Assembly: GCA_018613055.1 (NCBI GenBank)
Contig: JAGGQZ010000006.1
Span: 671-64,670 of the forward strand
From: Chryseobacterium sp. ISL-80
GTDB taxonomy: Bacteria > Bacillota > Bacilli > Bacillales > Cytobacillaceae
Direction of reading: 5' to 3'
Length of the DNA: 64,000 bases
Part shown: one piece after another, positions 51,370 to 60,523 of the stretch
How positions within the stretch are numbered: position 1 is the stretch's first letter
Layout: each line of letters starts with the position of its first letter
The notes under the pieces: model-generated
What the model saw: only the letters and a program-made list of their open reading frames with translations
The model's database searches: none
Told to the model about the DNA's origin: nothing
Translations under genes and position numbers: made by a program

Positions 51370-52920
51370 CTATTCTCCATTAGCCTTTTTTTGTAAATCA
51401 GAACTTTTTAAGAAGCCTGGCCTTAATATTTCATTTTTTATCAGCCTGCGGAAAATCGTATCATTCGATGACTTGTAATTTGGTGACATAGGAGCTAAAT
51501 ACGGAACACCAAATGACTTGATTGAAACCATATAGAATAGGCCTCCGACAAACATTGCAGTCATACCATAAATACCCATCACCGCTGCACTCAGGATAAA
51601 TAGAAAGCGCACCAGTCTTACGGCGAAGTTCAAACTTATATCACTAACTGCAAACGAGCTGAGACCACCAAGTGCGACCACAATAATGACAATGGGACTG
51701 ATAATATTCGCTTCAACGGCTGCCTGTCCAAGGATAAGAGCTCCTACAATTCCAATGGTTGGACCTATGGGGCTTGGAACGCGAAGCCCTGCTTCCCTGA
51801 TCAATTCAAATGCCATCTCCATGATTAAGATTTCAATCACCGCGGGAAAAGGAACTTTCTCACGTGAAGCCGCAATTGCCAGCAGTAAATCTGGCGGAAT
51901 CATTTCAGCATGGAATGTGGTGATTGATATGTAAATAGCAGATGTGAAAATCGTAATAAAGAGAGCCGTCATTCTTAACGCTCTCGTAAAATTTCCATAA
52001 AGAAACCTCAGATAATGATCTTCAGGAGTATGGAAAAAAGACCAGAATGTGGCGGGAAGAACGAGACCATCAGGTGAGTTGTCCATTAAAAGGACGATAT
52101 AGCCATCTTCTAAAAAAGAGGCTGCCCTGTCAGGCCTCTCTGTCGAAAGAAGGCTTGGAAATAATGAATAATTCCGTTCCTCAATATATTCCTCAAGCAG
52201 CGATAAGTTCTGGATGGCATTCACTTCAAGACTGCCCAATCGCTTCTTGATGTTGTCAATCAGCTTTTCATTAGCCAAGCCGCGAATATAAAGAACGTAC
52301 ACATCATTGTGGGAACGCTGCGAAACTTCAACGACTTCCACAATCAGGTTCTCATTTTTGATTTTCTTCCGGAGCAGCGAAATATTGACCACTGCTTTTT
52401 CATTGAAAGACTCTTTCGGGCCCTTGATTAAAATTTCACTGTCCGGCTTTTCGATTGCCCTGCCCTGGAAATCAGGACAATCAAGAACGTATCCCCTTGC
52501 TTCCCCATCCAACAGGAGCAGGGCGTTCCCTTTATTCACATCCTTTACAGCATCCTTGAATACGTCTATTTCATGGACCATCTGGATGGAAACGACATCC
52601 TTCACCTGTTTATTTGCTGATGTGTTTTCCGCCAGGGGCTTGAGAATGTTCTCTTCTATACTCTTAACATCCGAAATCGTGCTGATGAAAATGAGGGCAG
52701 CATTTTTCCGAAAGCCCTCAAGATACATTTCGCGTAATTTTACATCTTTATTGTCAGGAATGCTGTACAGTTTCCTGATCACCGACAGATTATTTTCAAG
52801 ATCCGCCGAGAACTTCTGATTCTTTAGGCCAGCCTGCTCTCCCGTCAGTTTGTCCGCTGAGGGAGTAGGTTGTTTCTGCTGTTTTTTGAACAGCCTGAGC
52901 ATTTCTTTTAACATATTCAA
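51370..52920 (-). CDS. Germinant receptor A-subunit (GerAA family)
   Basis: A 516-aa protein. The soluble N-terminal part (1-270) has DGEARGYVLDCPDFQGRAIEKP-type sequence (key RGY and P-E/D) and the membrane part has AIYISITTFHAEMIP and REAGLRVPSPIGPTIGIVGALILGQAAV (key P-x-G-x-T-I-G-I-V-G). It probably forms an oligomeric ion channel. The first start is TTG at 52920; an ATG two codons later is equally possible. The germinant cannot be predicted. A sigma-G promoter is expected but was not located with confidence. Confidence 0.93.
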   Translation of the reverse strand: MNMLKEMLRLFKKQQKQPTPSADKLTGEQAGLKNQKFSADLENNLSVIRKLYSIPDNKDVKLREMYLEGFRKNAALIFISTISDVKSIEENILKPLAENTSANKQVKDVVSIQMVHEIDVFKDAVKDVNKGNALLLLDGEARGYVLDCPDFQGRAIEKPDSEILIKGPKESFNEKAVVNISLLRKKIKNENLIVEVVEVSQRSHNDVYVLYIRGLANEKLIDNIKKRLGSLEVNAIQNLSLLEEYIEERNYSLFPSLLSTERPDRAASFLEDGYIVLLMDNSPDGLVLPATFWSFFHTPEDHYLRFLYGNFTRALRMTALFITIFTSAIYISITTFHAEMIPPDLLLAIAASREKVPFPAVIEILIMEMAFELIREAGLRVPSPIGPTIGIVGALILGQAAVEANIISPIVIIVVALGGLSSFAVSDISLNFAVRLVRFLFILSAAVMGIYGMTAMFVGGLFYMVSIKSFGVPYLAPMSPNYKSSNDTIFRRLIKNEILRPGFLKSSDLQKKANGE

Positions 52921-53001
52921 TCTACTCCCTGCCAGTACGGTTGGCTTATTTCCTTTTCTTAACTTTTACTAAACTCCTATGTTTTATGAGTTTTATCCAT
53001 A

Positions 53002-53027
53002 TAAAAAGCTCAGGAAGTTTCCTGAGC
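53002..53027 (-). terminator. Rho-independent terminator of the DedA gene
   Basis: GCTCAGGAA and TTCCTGAGC arms followed by TTTTTAT on the minus strand. Confidence 0.88.
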
Positions 53028-53030
53028 ACA

Positions 53031-53621
53031 TCAATCCTTATTTTTTTTCCGTGATGCCAGCAAATAGACGACTCCTGCCCCCATGGCAATGATGCTGAGG
53101 GGAATTATGTACGGCCTGGCTACGTCCTTGATACCTGACCAGTTCTCGCCAAGGACAATCCCGAGATAGAGGAAGAATACCGTCCACGGAATCATCGCAG
53201 CTATCGTATACAGCGTGAACTTGATGGCAGACATGCCAGCAATCCCTGCAGGTATCGATATCGCATGTCTTACGACCGGAATGAACCTCGCTGAAAAAAT
53301 AACCCCAGGCCCATATTGTTCGAACCATTTTTCCGAGACTTCAAGATGATGTTTGTTGATCAATAAGTATTTCCCATATTTCTCAAGCATCGGGCGCCCG
53401 CCTAAATAGCCAAGCCAATACAGGAACAGCTGGGCGAGCGTCCCACCGATGGTTCCCGCTACCACTGCCCCTATAAAACCAATGGTCCCTTCGGAAATCA
53501 TATAGCCACCGTATCCCAGGACAATTTCACTCGGGATGATCTCAAGCATCAAACCGAGGGCAATCCCTAAATACCCAAGGCTCGACAGCCAGTCCAAAAC
53601 ATTCATAATGAATGCGTGCAT
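53031..53621 (-). CDS. DedA family membrane protein
   Basis: A 196-aa DedA/VTT protein with EIIPSEIVLGYGGYMI, GTIGGTLAQLFLYWLGYLGGRP and the signature FSARFIPVVRHAISIPAGIAGM (key R-F-x-P-x-R-x-x-x-P-A-G). Some members move undecaprenyl phosphate or phospholipids across the membrane, others support proton motive force. Single gene with its own terminator and GGAGTG site. Confidence 0.9.
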   Translation of the reverse strand: MHAFIMNVLDWLSSLGYLGIALGLMLEIIPSEIVLGYGGYMISEGTIGFIGAVVAGTIGGTLAQLFLYWLGYLGGRPMLEKYGKYLLINKHHLEVSEKWFEQYGPGVIFSARFIPVVRHAISIPAGIAGMSAIKFTLYTIAAMIPWTVFFLYLGIVLGENWSGIKDVARPYIIPLSIIAMGAGVVYLLASRKKNKD

Positions 53622-53711
53622 ATCTTTTCACTCCAGTCGATTGCTTCTTCTCTTTTAAAAATATATTGAACAATGTACAAGTTTATCTCTATTTTTCACT
53701 ATACAAAACAA

Positions 53712-53826
53712 AAAGCGCAAGCGCCTTGTTCAGCCCCGACAAGCGCTGGAGGGCCGACCGGTGAAGTCGTTCTTTGACTTCATTGGGCGGACCGAAGCGA
53801 CTCGAGGGGCTAGGCGCTGGAGCTAG
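53712..53826. repeat. Bacillaceae-type long hairpin intergenic repeat
   Basis: A ~115-bp imperfect palindrome: outer arms AGCGCCT plus AGCCCC pair with GGGGCT and AGGCGCT, inner arms TGAAGTC and GACTTCA. It begins AAAAGCGCAAGCGCC and ends GGCGCTGGAGCTAGA. Elements of this look are dispersed in Bacillaceae genomes from what I recall. No coding role. Confidence 0.75.
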
Positions 53827-53885
53827 ATTAAGAATACTACATATAGTTATCCTCACCTAAACAATTTTCTAATTTCCTAAACAAT

Positions 53886-53917
53886 GAAAAAGAACCCGCC
53901 TTTTAGACAGGTTCTTA
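53886..53917 (-). terminator. Rho-independent terminator of the 67-aa gene
   Basis: AAGAACC and GGTTCTT arms followed by TTTTT on the minus strand. Confidence 0.85.
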
Positions 53918-53929
53918 GGAACGGAAACG

Positions 53930-54133
53930 TCAGCCACGCCAACCGCCCTTGAAGAGTACCCTCAAACCGATAAAAATAATGACGAAAGCGAAAAGTACGA
54001 TAACAATGACACCAATAATGACGAAAATGCCTCCTGAAAGAGTCAACAGCATTGGACCGTAGTGAATCAATGCCCATCCAGCGACCATACAGGCGAGAAA
54101 TAACAAAATGTTGGATCCCCAGTTGAATGACAT
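53930..54133 (-). CDS. Small two-TM membrane protein of unknown function
   Basis: A 67-aa very hydrophobic protein with TMs at about 7-24 and 30-58 and a basic end (FKGGWRG). AAAGGAGGGATTATTAA precedes the ATG and a terminator follows, so it is a genuine gene. No family recognised. Confidence 0.72.
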   Translation of the reverse strand: MSFNWGSNILLFLACMVAGWALIHYGPMLLTLSGGIFVIIGVIVIVLFAFVIIFIGLRVLFKGGWRG

Positions 54134-54347
54134 TTAATAATCCCTCCTTTCCCTATTCAGCATATGCCAGGAATCTATATTGGTACGGGCTAATGAACAA
54201 TTATCGCTTTTTTGTGTAAAAGTGTGTTTGCTCGACAAGAATAGAATTACATAAATTTTCCTAAGCCTGTTTTTCAATAGAGAAAAAAGGGAAAAGTAAT
54301 TATTGCTTTCCTACATATATAGCAAGAGTGAAAGAGGAGGAATCAAA

Positions 54348-55337
54348 ATGACGAATCAGTTATATATGCGCTTTGTCAGGCTGCCGATTCTTGCAAGAAT
54401 CCTGATGATTGCCGCTTTGATGATATTCCTGTTTGGATCTGCCATCCATTATATTGAGCCCAAAAGCTTTCCGACCATTTTTGATGGGGTCTGGTGGGCG
54501 ATCATTACAGCATCTACAGTTGGCTACGGAGACTTTTACCCTGTATCTACTGTTGGAAGAATAACCGCGATGATCTTGCTTCTGGTCGGGACTGGATTTT
54601 TATCATCCTATTTCATTCATTTATCTGCAGCTACTGTAACCAAACAGAATGCATACGCGGAGGGGAGAGTTGGTTATAAAGGGGGGAATCATATCATCAT
54701 AATCGGCTGGAATGAAAGGTCTCGCACGATTATCAGGTCCCTCATCCGATCTGAATCCATCATTCTTATTGACGATACACTGGGTTCTAATCCAATCAAG
54801 GATGACAATGTACATTTTATCAGGGGGCGTGCCAACAAGGATGAAACTTTATTGAATGCCCGCATTTCAACTGCCAGAAAAGTAATTATTACTTCAGACC
54901 AAAATCTGGATGAGCTGCAGGCTGATATGAATACGATTCTAACACTGCTTGCCATCAAAGGACTGAATCCCGACATCCGCTGCATCGCTGAAATCCAAAC
55001 GAGCGAACAGGTCAATAATGCGAGGAGGGCTGGCGCGGATGAGCTGATTCCCGCTAATGCTTTGACCAGTGCAGTCCTTATGAACAGCATCGCCTCTGAG
55101 GATGTTGTGAGTCCATTGTTGGACTTGCTAGGCGTATTAAATGGCAAACGCTTGACATATATAGAGGCGGAAACCGCTCTGATTGACAAGCACTTCCAGG
55201 AAGCAAGCAGCTCTCTGTTGAAAGAACGCAATACGATCCTGATTGGCATAAAAAGAGGGGATGACATAATCGTCAACCCCCAAAACAATATCAAAATCAA
55301 ATATGATGATCAGCTTCTTGCCATTTCAAACGATTGA
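54348..55337 (+). CDS. yugO: Potassium channel YugO
   Basis: A 329-aa two-TM K+ channel: TM1 (about 16-34), pore helix WWAIITASTVGYGDFYP with the TVGYGD filter, TM2, then an RCK-type cytoplasmic region (about 105-329). In B. subtilis YugO mediates K+ efflux in biofilm electrical signalling, and the neighbours yugN and pgi are the same there. The start at 54348 has AGAGGAGGAATC; the frame upstream lacks one. The last ten codons (DDQLLAISND) are the apparent seed of the downstream repeat array. Confidence 0.92.
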   Translation: MTNQLYMRFVRLPILARILMIAALMIFLFGSAIHYIEPKSFPTIFDGVWWAIITASTVGYGDFYPVSTVGRITAMILLLVGTGFLSSYFIHLSAATVTKQNAYAEGRVGYKGGNHIIIIGWNERSRTIIRSLIRSESIILIDDTLGSNPIKDDNVHFIRGRANKDETLLNARISTARKVIITSDQNLDELQADMNTILTLLAIKGLNPDIRCIAEIQTSEQVNNARRAGADELIPANALTSAVLMNSIASEDVVSPLLDLLGVLNGKRLTYIEAETALIDKHFQEASSSLLKERNTILIGIKRGDDIIVNPQNNIKIKYDDQLLAISND

Positions 55338-55590
55338 TAATGTTCACAGTCTTGCCAGTTCAAAGGATTAGTGATGATCAGCTTCTTGCTATTTCAAACA
55401 TAATGATGAATAGCTTCTTGCGATGTTAAACATTACTGATGATAAGGCCTTTTGTCATTTCAAACATTAATGACGATTAGACCTTTTGCCATTTCGAACA
55501 TTAATGACGTTTTGCCTTTTGCCATTTCAAATATTAATGGTGGCCAGCTTCTTGTGATTTCAACCATCAATGATGCAATAAGGCAATTTC
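55305..55590. repeat. Degenerate ~34-bp tandem array seeded from the yugO 3' end
   Basis: Copies of GATGATCAGCTTCTTGCCAT followed by TTCAAACATTAAT start at 55305 (inside yugO), 55339, 55373, 55405, 55438, 55472, 55506, 55540 and 55572, with spacings of 32-34 bp. The first copy encodes the C-terminus of YugO; the rest are noncoding and increasingly changed. The array reaches the stop codon of convergent yugN. Confidence 0.88.
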
Positions 55591-55974
55591 TACTTCGCGG
55601 ACAAGTGATCGTCCGACTTCAATGTACTTTTCCGGAAAGCTCGCATCCTTATCCACTGGTTCCTGGAACTGGTTGAAGGATGCGCTGGCATTTCCAATCT
55701 CTGCATGGTCATCAAGACCTCGCTGATACTTATGCGAAAGCAGGAATGGTCGCTGAAGTGCGACAGTGCAGCCTTTTGAGTCCAGCTGTCCATCGATCGC
55801 TTTAAACGGGAGACGCAAAAATTGATAGCCCACCTCGTCATCGATTTTATAGTCAAAGGCTCCATGGTCATAATCCCAGTTTCCCCCTACGGAATACCCC
55901 AACGGTTTAAGCAGCTGTTCCAGTTTGTAAAGATCAAAATGTTTGCCCTCAAGCTCAGATTGTATCTCAATCAA
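55567..55974 (-). CDS. yugN: YugN-like family protein
   Basis: A 135-aa soluble protein of the YugN family (function unknown), with GGNWDYDHGAFDYKID and YQFLRLPFKA. TTG start with GGCGGAC before it. It lies next to yugO and pgi as in B. subtilis. It converges on yugO across the 34-bp repeat array, whose last copies reach into its 3' end. Confidence 0.88.
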   Translation of the reverse strand: MIEIQSELEGKHFDLYKLEQLLKPLGYSVGGNWDYDHGAFDYKIDDEVGYQFLRLPFKAIDGQLDSKGCTVALQRPFLLSHKYQRGLDDHAEIGNASASFNQFQEPVDKDASFPEKYIEVGRSLVREVEIALLHH

Positions 55975-56099
55975 TGGTTTGTCCGCCTTTCCAAATGTTT
56001 TTGCTTAGTTTTAACCAAAATAGGCGATTTAATGAGCGGTGAAAGTGTGGATTGGCCCAAGGAGCCGGGGTTGAACCGGGTGTTGGTGTGGTGTTTAGT

Positions 56100-56215
56100 G
56101 CCTTTATTGGCGAAAATATAATTTTATTGGCGTTTCCACTATTTTTTTGGCGAAACTTTCTTTTTTTGGCGATTTGCACATGTTTATTGGCGAAATCAGA
56201 ATTTATTGGCGAACT
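56100..56215. repeat. ~20-bp repeats TTATTGGCGAAA
   Basis: TTGGCG recurs at 56107, 56127, 56147, 56166, 56187 and 56206, spacing 19-21 bp, with AT-rich linkers of differing sequence. It lies between the pgi terminator and yugN. Confidence 0.85.
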
Positions 56216-56249
56216 GGAAATTCCGCATGATTTTTTCCAATTTCTAAAC

Positions 56250-56278
56250 AAAAAGGAGCACCCATGTGGGTACTCCTT
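56250..56278 (-). terminator. Rho-independent terminator of pgi
   Basis: GGAGTACCC and GGGTGCTCC arms followed by TTTTT on the minus strand. Confidence 0.88.
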
Positions 56279-56286
56279 CCTCATCA

Positions 56287-57636
56287 TTATTTAAGTCGCT
56301 TTTCCAATTCCGCTTTCTTTTCTTCAAAGCCAGGTTTTCCAAGCAATGCGAACATGTTCACTTTGTATGCTTCGACGCCCGGCTGGTCGAATGGGTTTAC
56401 GCCAAGCAGGTAGCCGCTCATTGCGCATGCTTTTTCAAAGAAGTATACCAGGTATCCGAATGTATACTCATCAAGCTGGGGAATTTCCACAACCAGGTTC
56501 GGTACGCCTCCATCCGTATGGGCAAGCATTGTGCCTTGGAATGCTTTATTGTTCACGAAATCAACTGTCTTGCCAGCAAGATAGTTCAAACCGTCTAGAT
56601 CGCTATCAGCTTCTTCAATTGTCAGCTCATGGCGAGGCTTTTCCACCTTGATGATCGTCTCGAACAAATCACGGCGCCCTTCCTGCACATACTGTCCAAG
56701 GGAGTGAAGATCTGTTGAGAAGTTAGCTGAAGAAGGATAAATACCCTTCTGGTCTTTTCCTTCACTTTCGCCGAACAGCTGCTTCCACCATTCAGAGAAG
56801 TACTGAAGGGATGGCTCATAGTTGATCAGCATTTCGATTGTTTTGCCTTTATTGTAAAGCGCGTTACGGACAGCAGCGTACTGGTACGCAGGGTTTTCTT
56901 CAAGCTCGGACTTGCCGAAATCTTCCCTTGCCTGCGCTGCACCTTTCATCATCGCTTCGATATCTGAGCCGCTGACAGCGATCGGCAGTAAGCCTACTGC
57001 AGTCAACACAGAGTAACGGCCGCCAACATCATCCGGAATCACGAATGATTCGTAGCCTTCTTCGTCAGCAAGAGTCTTCAATGCACCGCGTGCTTTGTCT
57101 GTAGTCGCGTAGATGCGTTTGCGTGCTTCTTCCACACCATACTTCTCCTCAAGCATCTTGCGGAAAATGCGGAAAGCAATCGCTGGCTCGGTTGTTGTAC
57201 CGGATTTTGAGATGACATTAATGGAGAAATCTTTTCCATCTAAAAGATCCATCACATCTGTCATATAAGTAGAGCTGATGTTGTTGCCGATAAAAATGAC
57301 CTGCGGAGTTCTGCGCTTTTCCTTTGGAATAGCGTTGTAGAAGCTGTGCTGTAAAAATTCCAGTGCTGCACGTGCTCCAAGATAAGATCCGCCAATGCCG
57401 ACTACGAGCAGGACATCAGAATCACTTTTAATCTTTTCCGCTGACTTCTGAATGCGTGCGAATTCTTCTTTATCGTAGTCGACAGGGAGATCAATCCAGC
57501 CTAAAAAGTCGCTGCCTGCACCCGTTTTTTCATGTAACGAATGGTGTGCTACTTTTACAAAATCCCTTAAATATGTAACTTCGTGTTCACCAAAAAAGCT
57601 AAGCGCCTTTGAGTAATCAAAACGAACATGTGTCAT
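56287..57636 (-). CDS. pgi: Glucose-6-phosphate isomerase
   Basis: A 449-aa enzyme interconverting glucose-6-phosphate and fructose-6-phosphate. Motifs include [18 protein letters not shown], the PGI signature [33 protein letters not shown] and the C-terminal [14 protein letters not shown]. Length matches Bacillus Pgi. AATGGAGGATCA precedes the ATG. Single gene with its own terminator. Confidence 0.97.
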   Translation of the reverse strand: MTHVRFDYSKALSFFGEHEVTYLRDFVKVAHHSLHEKTGAGSDFLGWIDLPVDYDKEEFARIQKSAEKIKSDSDVLLVVGIGGSYLGARAALEFLQHSFYNAIPKEKRRTPQVIFIGNNISSTYMTDVMDLLDGKDFSINVISKSGTTTEPAIAFRIFRKMLEEKYGVEEARKRIYATTDKARGALKTLADEEGYESFVIPDDVGGRYSVLTAVGLLPIAVSGSDIEAMMKGAAQAREDFGKSELEENPAYQYAAVRNALYNKGKTIEMLINYEPSLQYFSEWWKQLFGESEGKDQKGIYPSSANFSTDLHSLGQYVQEGRRDLFETIIKVEKPRHELTIEEADSDLDGLNYLAGKTVDFVNNKAFQGTMLAHTDGGVPNLVVEIPQLDEYTFGYLVYFFEKACAMSGYLLGVNPFDQPGVEAYKVNMFALLGKPGFEEKKAELEKRLK

Positions 57637-57821
57637 GTCTGATCCTCCATTATTTTATATTCTCTATCACTTTATCGAAATGAATCTCAATAATCAAGAA
57701 ACACCCCCAAATGTAAGCGTGCCCAATTGTGAAATTTTAAGTAAAGTTTAAAATTAGTTCTCCAATCAGGCACTCCTACTATTTTTGTTTATCCAAAGGG
57801 TATAGAATAGTAACTCCCTAA

Positions 57822-58511
57822 TTATGGAATCTGCTTAGCTTTAACAATCAGCCTGTGGGTCGCAGTATCAATCGGGGTGCAGGTGATGAGAGTTAAAGTC
57901 TTTTCATTTTTACTGCCGCTTAATACAGAAACATCTTCAGGTTCTACTACTAGGGTTTCATAAACTTTGTATTGGAATGTTCCATTTTGCCCCTTAACAG
58001 TAACTACATCCCCGGTACCAATTTCATCAAGACGATTAAACATTCTTCCATACGAACGGCTTCGGTGGGCAGCAATTGCGCTGTTTCCCGGTGCACCTGG
58101 AAGGGAGGTTCCATTTAACAGACCTGAACCCACACCAAGGTTACCCTGCGAGGCGCCATACAGGATCGGTAAGCGTAAATTGATTTTATCAATTTCAATT
58201 ACACCAAGCATACCGGAATTGTTGCGCTTTGAGCTTTCCTCTTCGATGGTTGAGCTTGTGGGATCAACCAGTTGGTTTTGATCGACTTGATCCTGTTCTT
58301 CTGCTTTGAAAACACCATTAAGTTCATCCAGACTCTCTTTTGCAGCTTGCTGGTCAAAAGTGACATCAGCTGCTTCAGCTTCAAATGTTTTTGCTTCCCA
58401 ATCATTCATCAACTTTTCCTGCTGATAATCAGTATATAAATTTGATATGGATGGATATAAAAACAGAAACACTCCGGATATTATAAGCATTAAGGATAGT
58501 ATTTTTTTCAT
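57822..58511 (-). CDS. Class D-type sortase
   Basis: A 229-aa membrane-anchored transpeptidase. N-terminal TM (about 3-21), a charged linker, then the sortase barrel with catalytic His in IAAHRSRSYG, Cys in LTLITCTPID and Arg in ATHRLIV. It cleaves LPXTG proteins and attaches them to peptidoglycan. Its substrate is very probably the LPKTG protein encoded 64 bp upstream on the same strand. The start at 58511 follows GGGAGTG. Both genes lie behind the c-di-GMP riboswitch. Confidence 0.9.
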   Translation of the reverse strand: MKKILSLMLIISGVFLFLYPSISNLYTDYQQEKLMNDWEAKTFEAEAADVTFDQQAAKESLDELNGVFKAEEQDQVDQNQLVDPTSSTIEEESSKRNNSGMLGVIEIDKINLRLPILYGASQGNLGVGSGLLNGTSLPGAPGNSAIAAHRSRSYGRMFNRLDEIGTGDVVTVKGQNGTFQYKVYETLVVEPEDVSVLSGSKNEKTLTLITCTPIDTATHRLIVKAKQIP

Positions 58512-58574
58512 ATTGCACACTCCCATTCAATATTAATTCAAAAATAAAGAGGGGAATCTCTTCCCCCCTCTCCT

Positions 58575-60368
58575 TTAGTTACTGATTGGCTTTCTCATTC
58601 TTAATCCTGTACCTGCTGCCATAAGAAGGAAGCCTACTATATAGAACATCATATTGCTGCTTTCTCCTGTTTTTGGAAGTACTTTTCCGGACCAGTTTTG
58701 TTTATCGTACCCTCCGGAATTATTATCATTATTGCCAGTTATTCCGGTCTCATCATCCTTGTCAACATCTGTCTCATTGCCAACATCAGTCTTATCATCA
58801 GCACCGAGGACTGCTTCATCAATTTTCAAATGAAGAACCTGGTCTTTCAATTCAAAAGAGAGCATGCTAAGCGTGATAAATTTGGTCGTTCCATCCTCAA
58901 ACTCTAGTTCTATCCCCTTGATATTGGTAACATCTAAACCGTTAGCGAAAATAAGTTTCCAGAGGTTGTTAATCCGGGTGAGTTCGATCTTCTCGCCGCC
59001 TTTAATCACCAATGTCAACTTGACTACTGTTTTAATATCCAGATTAAGATTGATATACAGTTCTTTAACTATTTCAGTAACATCTGGTGATTCTCCATCT
59101 TGGTCGGAATCTTCGTCGCTATCTCCTGTTCCATTCCCTGGTTCTTCTGTATTATTATCCTCAGGTACTGTACAGTCCTCAATCCAATAATTAATTGACC
59201 CTTCTGCTTCTACTCCAACTCTAAGGTCTTCGATTTTATAGACTCTTTCAACGCCTGATTCAAATACAAGCTTAAATTCCGTGATATCATCCTTTGCAAA
59301 TTCACCATCATCTTTGAGCTTATAGAGCGGGGAGTTACCTGGGTTGGACATTTCTTCCCACTCACCATTTAATTTAACAAACACACTCTTAACTGGAGCA
59401 ACGCAGTTTTTCAGATGGAGGTGAATCTCTGTGCTTTTGTTGCCATTCTCTTCACCGTTATCATCTCCTGGTTCCTCTGTGCCTACACCAGGGTTCACTG
59501 TCCCGTCGCCTGGCTCTTCAGAAATGTCTTCTTCGTCAATAGAGCAGCTCTCAAGCCAATAGTTAATGGATCCTTCCGCTTCTTTTCCTACCCTAACTTC
59601 ATCCATTGAATATATTTGTTCAGTTCCTGACTCAAACGTAAGCCTGAATGCAGTAATATCATCCTCTACAAACTCACCGCCATCTTTCAGTTTATAAAGT
59701 GGCGAGTTACCCGGGTTTGACATCTCTTTCCAAACTCCTTTTAACTCGACCGCTACTTTTTCAACATCTTCTGGGCAGTTTTTCAAATGCAGGTGGATTT
59801 CTGTGCTTTTATTGACATTCTCTTTAGGGCCCTCGATAGATGCCATGTCTTCCATATCGTTTTCTTTTTCTTCTTGAGCGGCATTGGCATTTTCGTCTTG
59901 ACTTGAACCATCTTTTGCTGATTGATTCGATTCATCTTTTCCGTCTGGAGTTGGGTCATGATTTTGTTCTTGAGTTGTTGCCTCTTTTTCTTCTTGAGTT
60001 GAGTCATTGTTTTCTTCTTGTGTTGAGTCACCATTTTGTTCTTGAGTTGTTGCCTCATTTCCTTCCTGAGTTGATTCATCGTTCTCTTCTTGTGCTGAGA
60101 CATCATTTTGTTCTAGACCTGCCTCAGCGTTCTCTTCTTGAGTTGACTCGTCATCCACTTCTTGGTTTGAGTCATTGTTTTCTTTTTGAGTTGCTTCTTT
60201 GCTTTCTGCTTGATTTGAATTCTCGGCCTCGCTTTTCAATTTTGTGTATTCTTCCTTATCTAGTGACACACCTTCATTTTCATTAGCGAATGCCGGTACT
60301 GTTAGTGAAAATAACATTAGGAATGCAATCGAGACTGCTGATAATTTTTTCATAAAAGTCGTTTTCAA
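58575..60368 (-). CDS. LPXTG cell-wall-anchored surface protein
   Basis: A 597-aa protein with signal peptide (about 1-28), a Q/E/N/S/T-rich low-complexity stalk (about 40-175) of STQEEN-like repeats, two copies of a ~95-aa domain (HLHLKNC ... KLKD(G/D)GEF ... GSINYW(L/I)E(S/D)C) with a conserved Cys pair at its ends, a third related region (about 430-510), and a sorting signal LPKTG, hydrophobic helix and RMRKPISN tail. The repeat-end cysteines could form an isopeptide-free disulfide per domain, which is inference. TTG start with GGGGACGAG. Expression is under the c-di-GMP riboswitch, which suits an adhesin. Confidence 0.88.
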   Translation of the reverse strand: MKTTFMKKLSAVSIAFLMLFSLTVPAFANENEGVSLDKEEYTKLKSEAENSNQAESKEATQKENNDSNQEVDDESTQEENAEAGLEQNDVSAQEENDESTQEGNEATTQEQNGDSTQEENNDSTQEEKEATTQEQNHDPTPDGKDESNQSAKDGSSQDENANAAQEEKENDMEDMASIEGPKENVNKSTEIHLHLKNCPEDVEKVAVELKGVWKEMSNPGNSPLYKLKDGGEFVEDDITAFRLTFESGTEQIYSMDEVRVGKEAEGSINYWLESCSIDEEDISEEPGDGTVNPGVGTEEPGDDNGEENGNKSTEIHLHLKNCVAPVKSVFVKLNGEWEEMSNPGNSPLYKLKDDGEFAKDDITEFKLVFESGVERVYKIEDLRVGVEAEGSINYWIEDCTVPEDNNTEEPGNGTGDSDEDSDQDGESPDVTEIVKELYINLNLDIKTVVKLTLVIKGGEKIELTRINNLWKLIFANGLDVTNIKGIELEFEDGTTKFITLSMLSFELKDQVLHLKIDEAVLGADDKTDVGNETDVDKDDETGITGNNDNNSGGYDKQNWSGKVLPKTGESSNMMFYIVGFLLMAAGTGLRMRKPISN

Positions 60369-60482
60369 TTTCTCGTCCCCTTTTATATTGGTATTGAAAA
60401 TTTGCTCGTAAAAATAACTGAATATTCAGTTATTTAAAATAATGTGTATCCTCCTTTCCGTAAAAATTCACCTATGTTTAGA

Positions 60483-60522
60483 CAAAAAAAGCCGCCTGGA
60501 ATAATACTTTTTCCATGGCGGC
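60483..60522 (-). terminator. c-di-GMP riboswitch expression-platform terminator
   Basis: GCCGCC and GGCGGC arms (extended by ATGGAA/TTCCA) followed by seven T on the minus strand, directly after the aptamer and about 115 bp before the surface protein start. Confidence 0.9.
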
Positions 60523-60523
60523 T

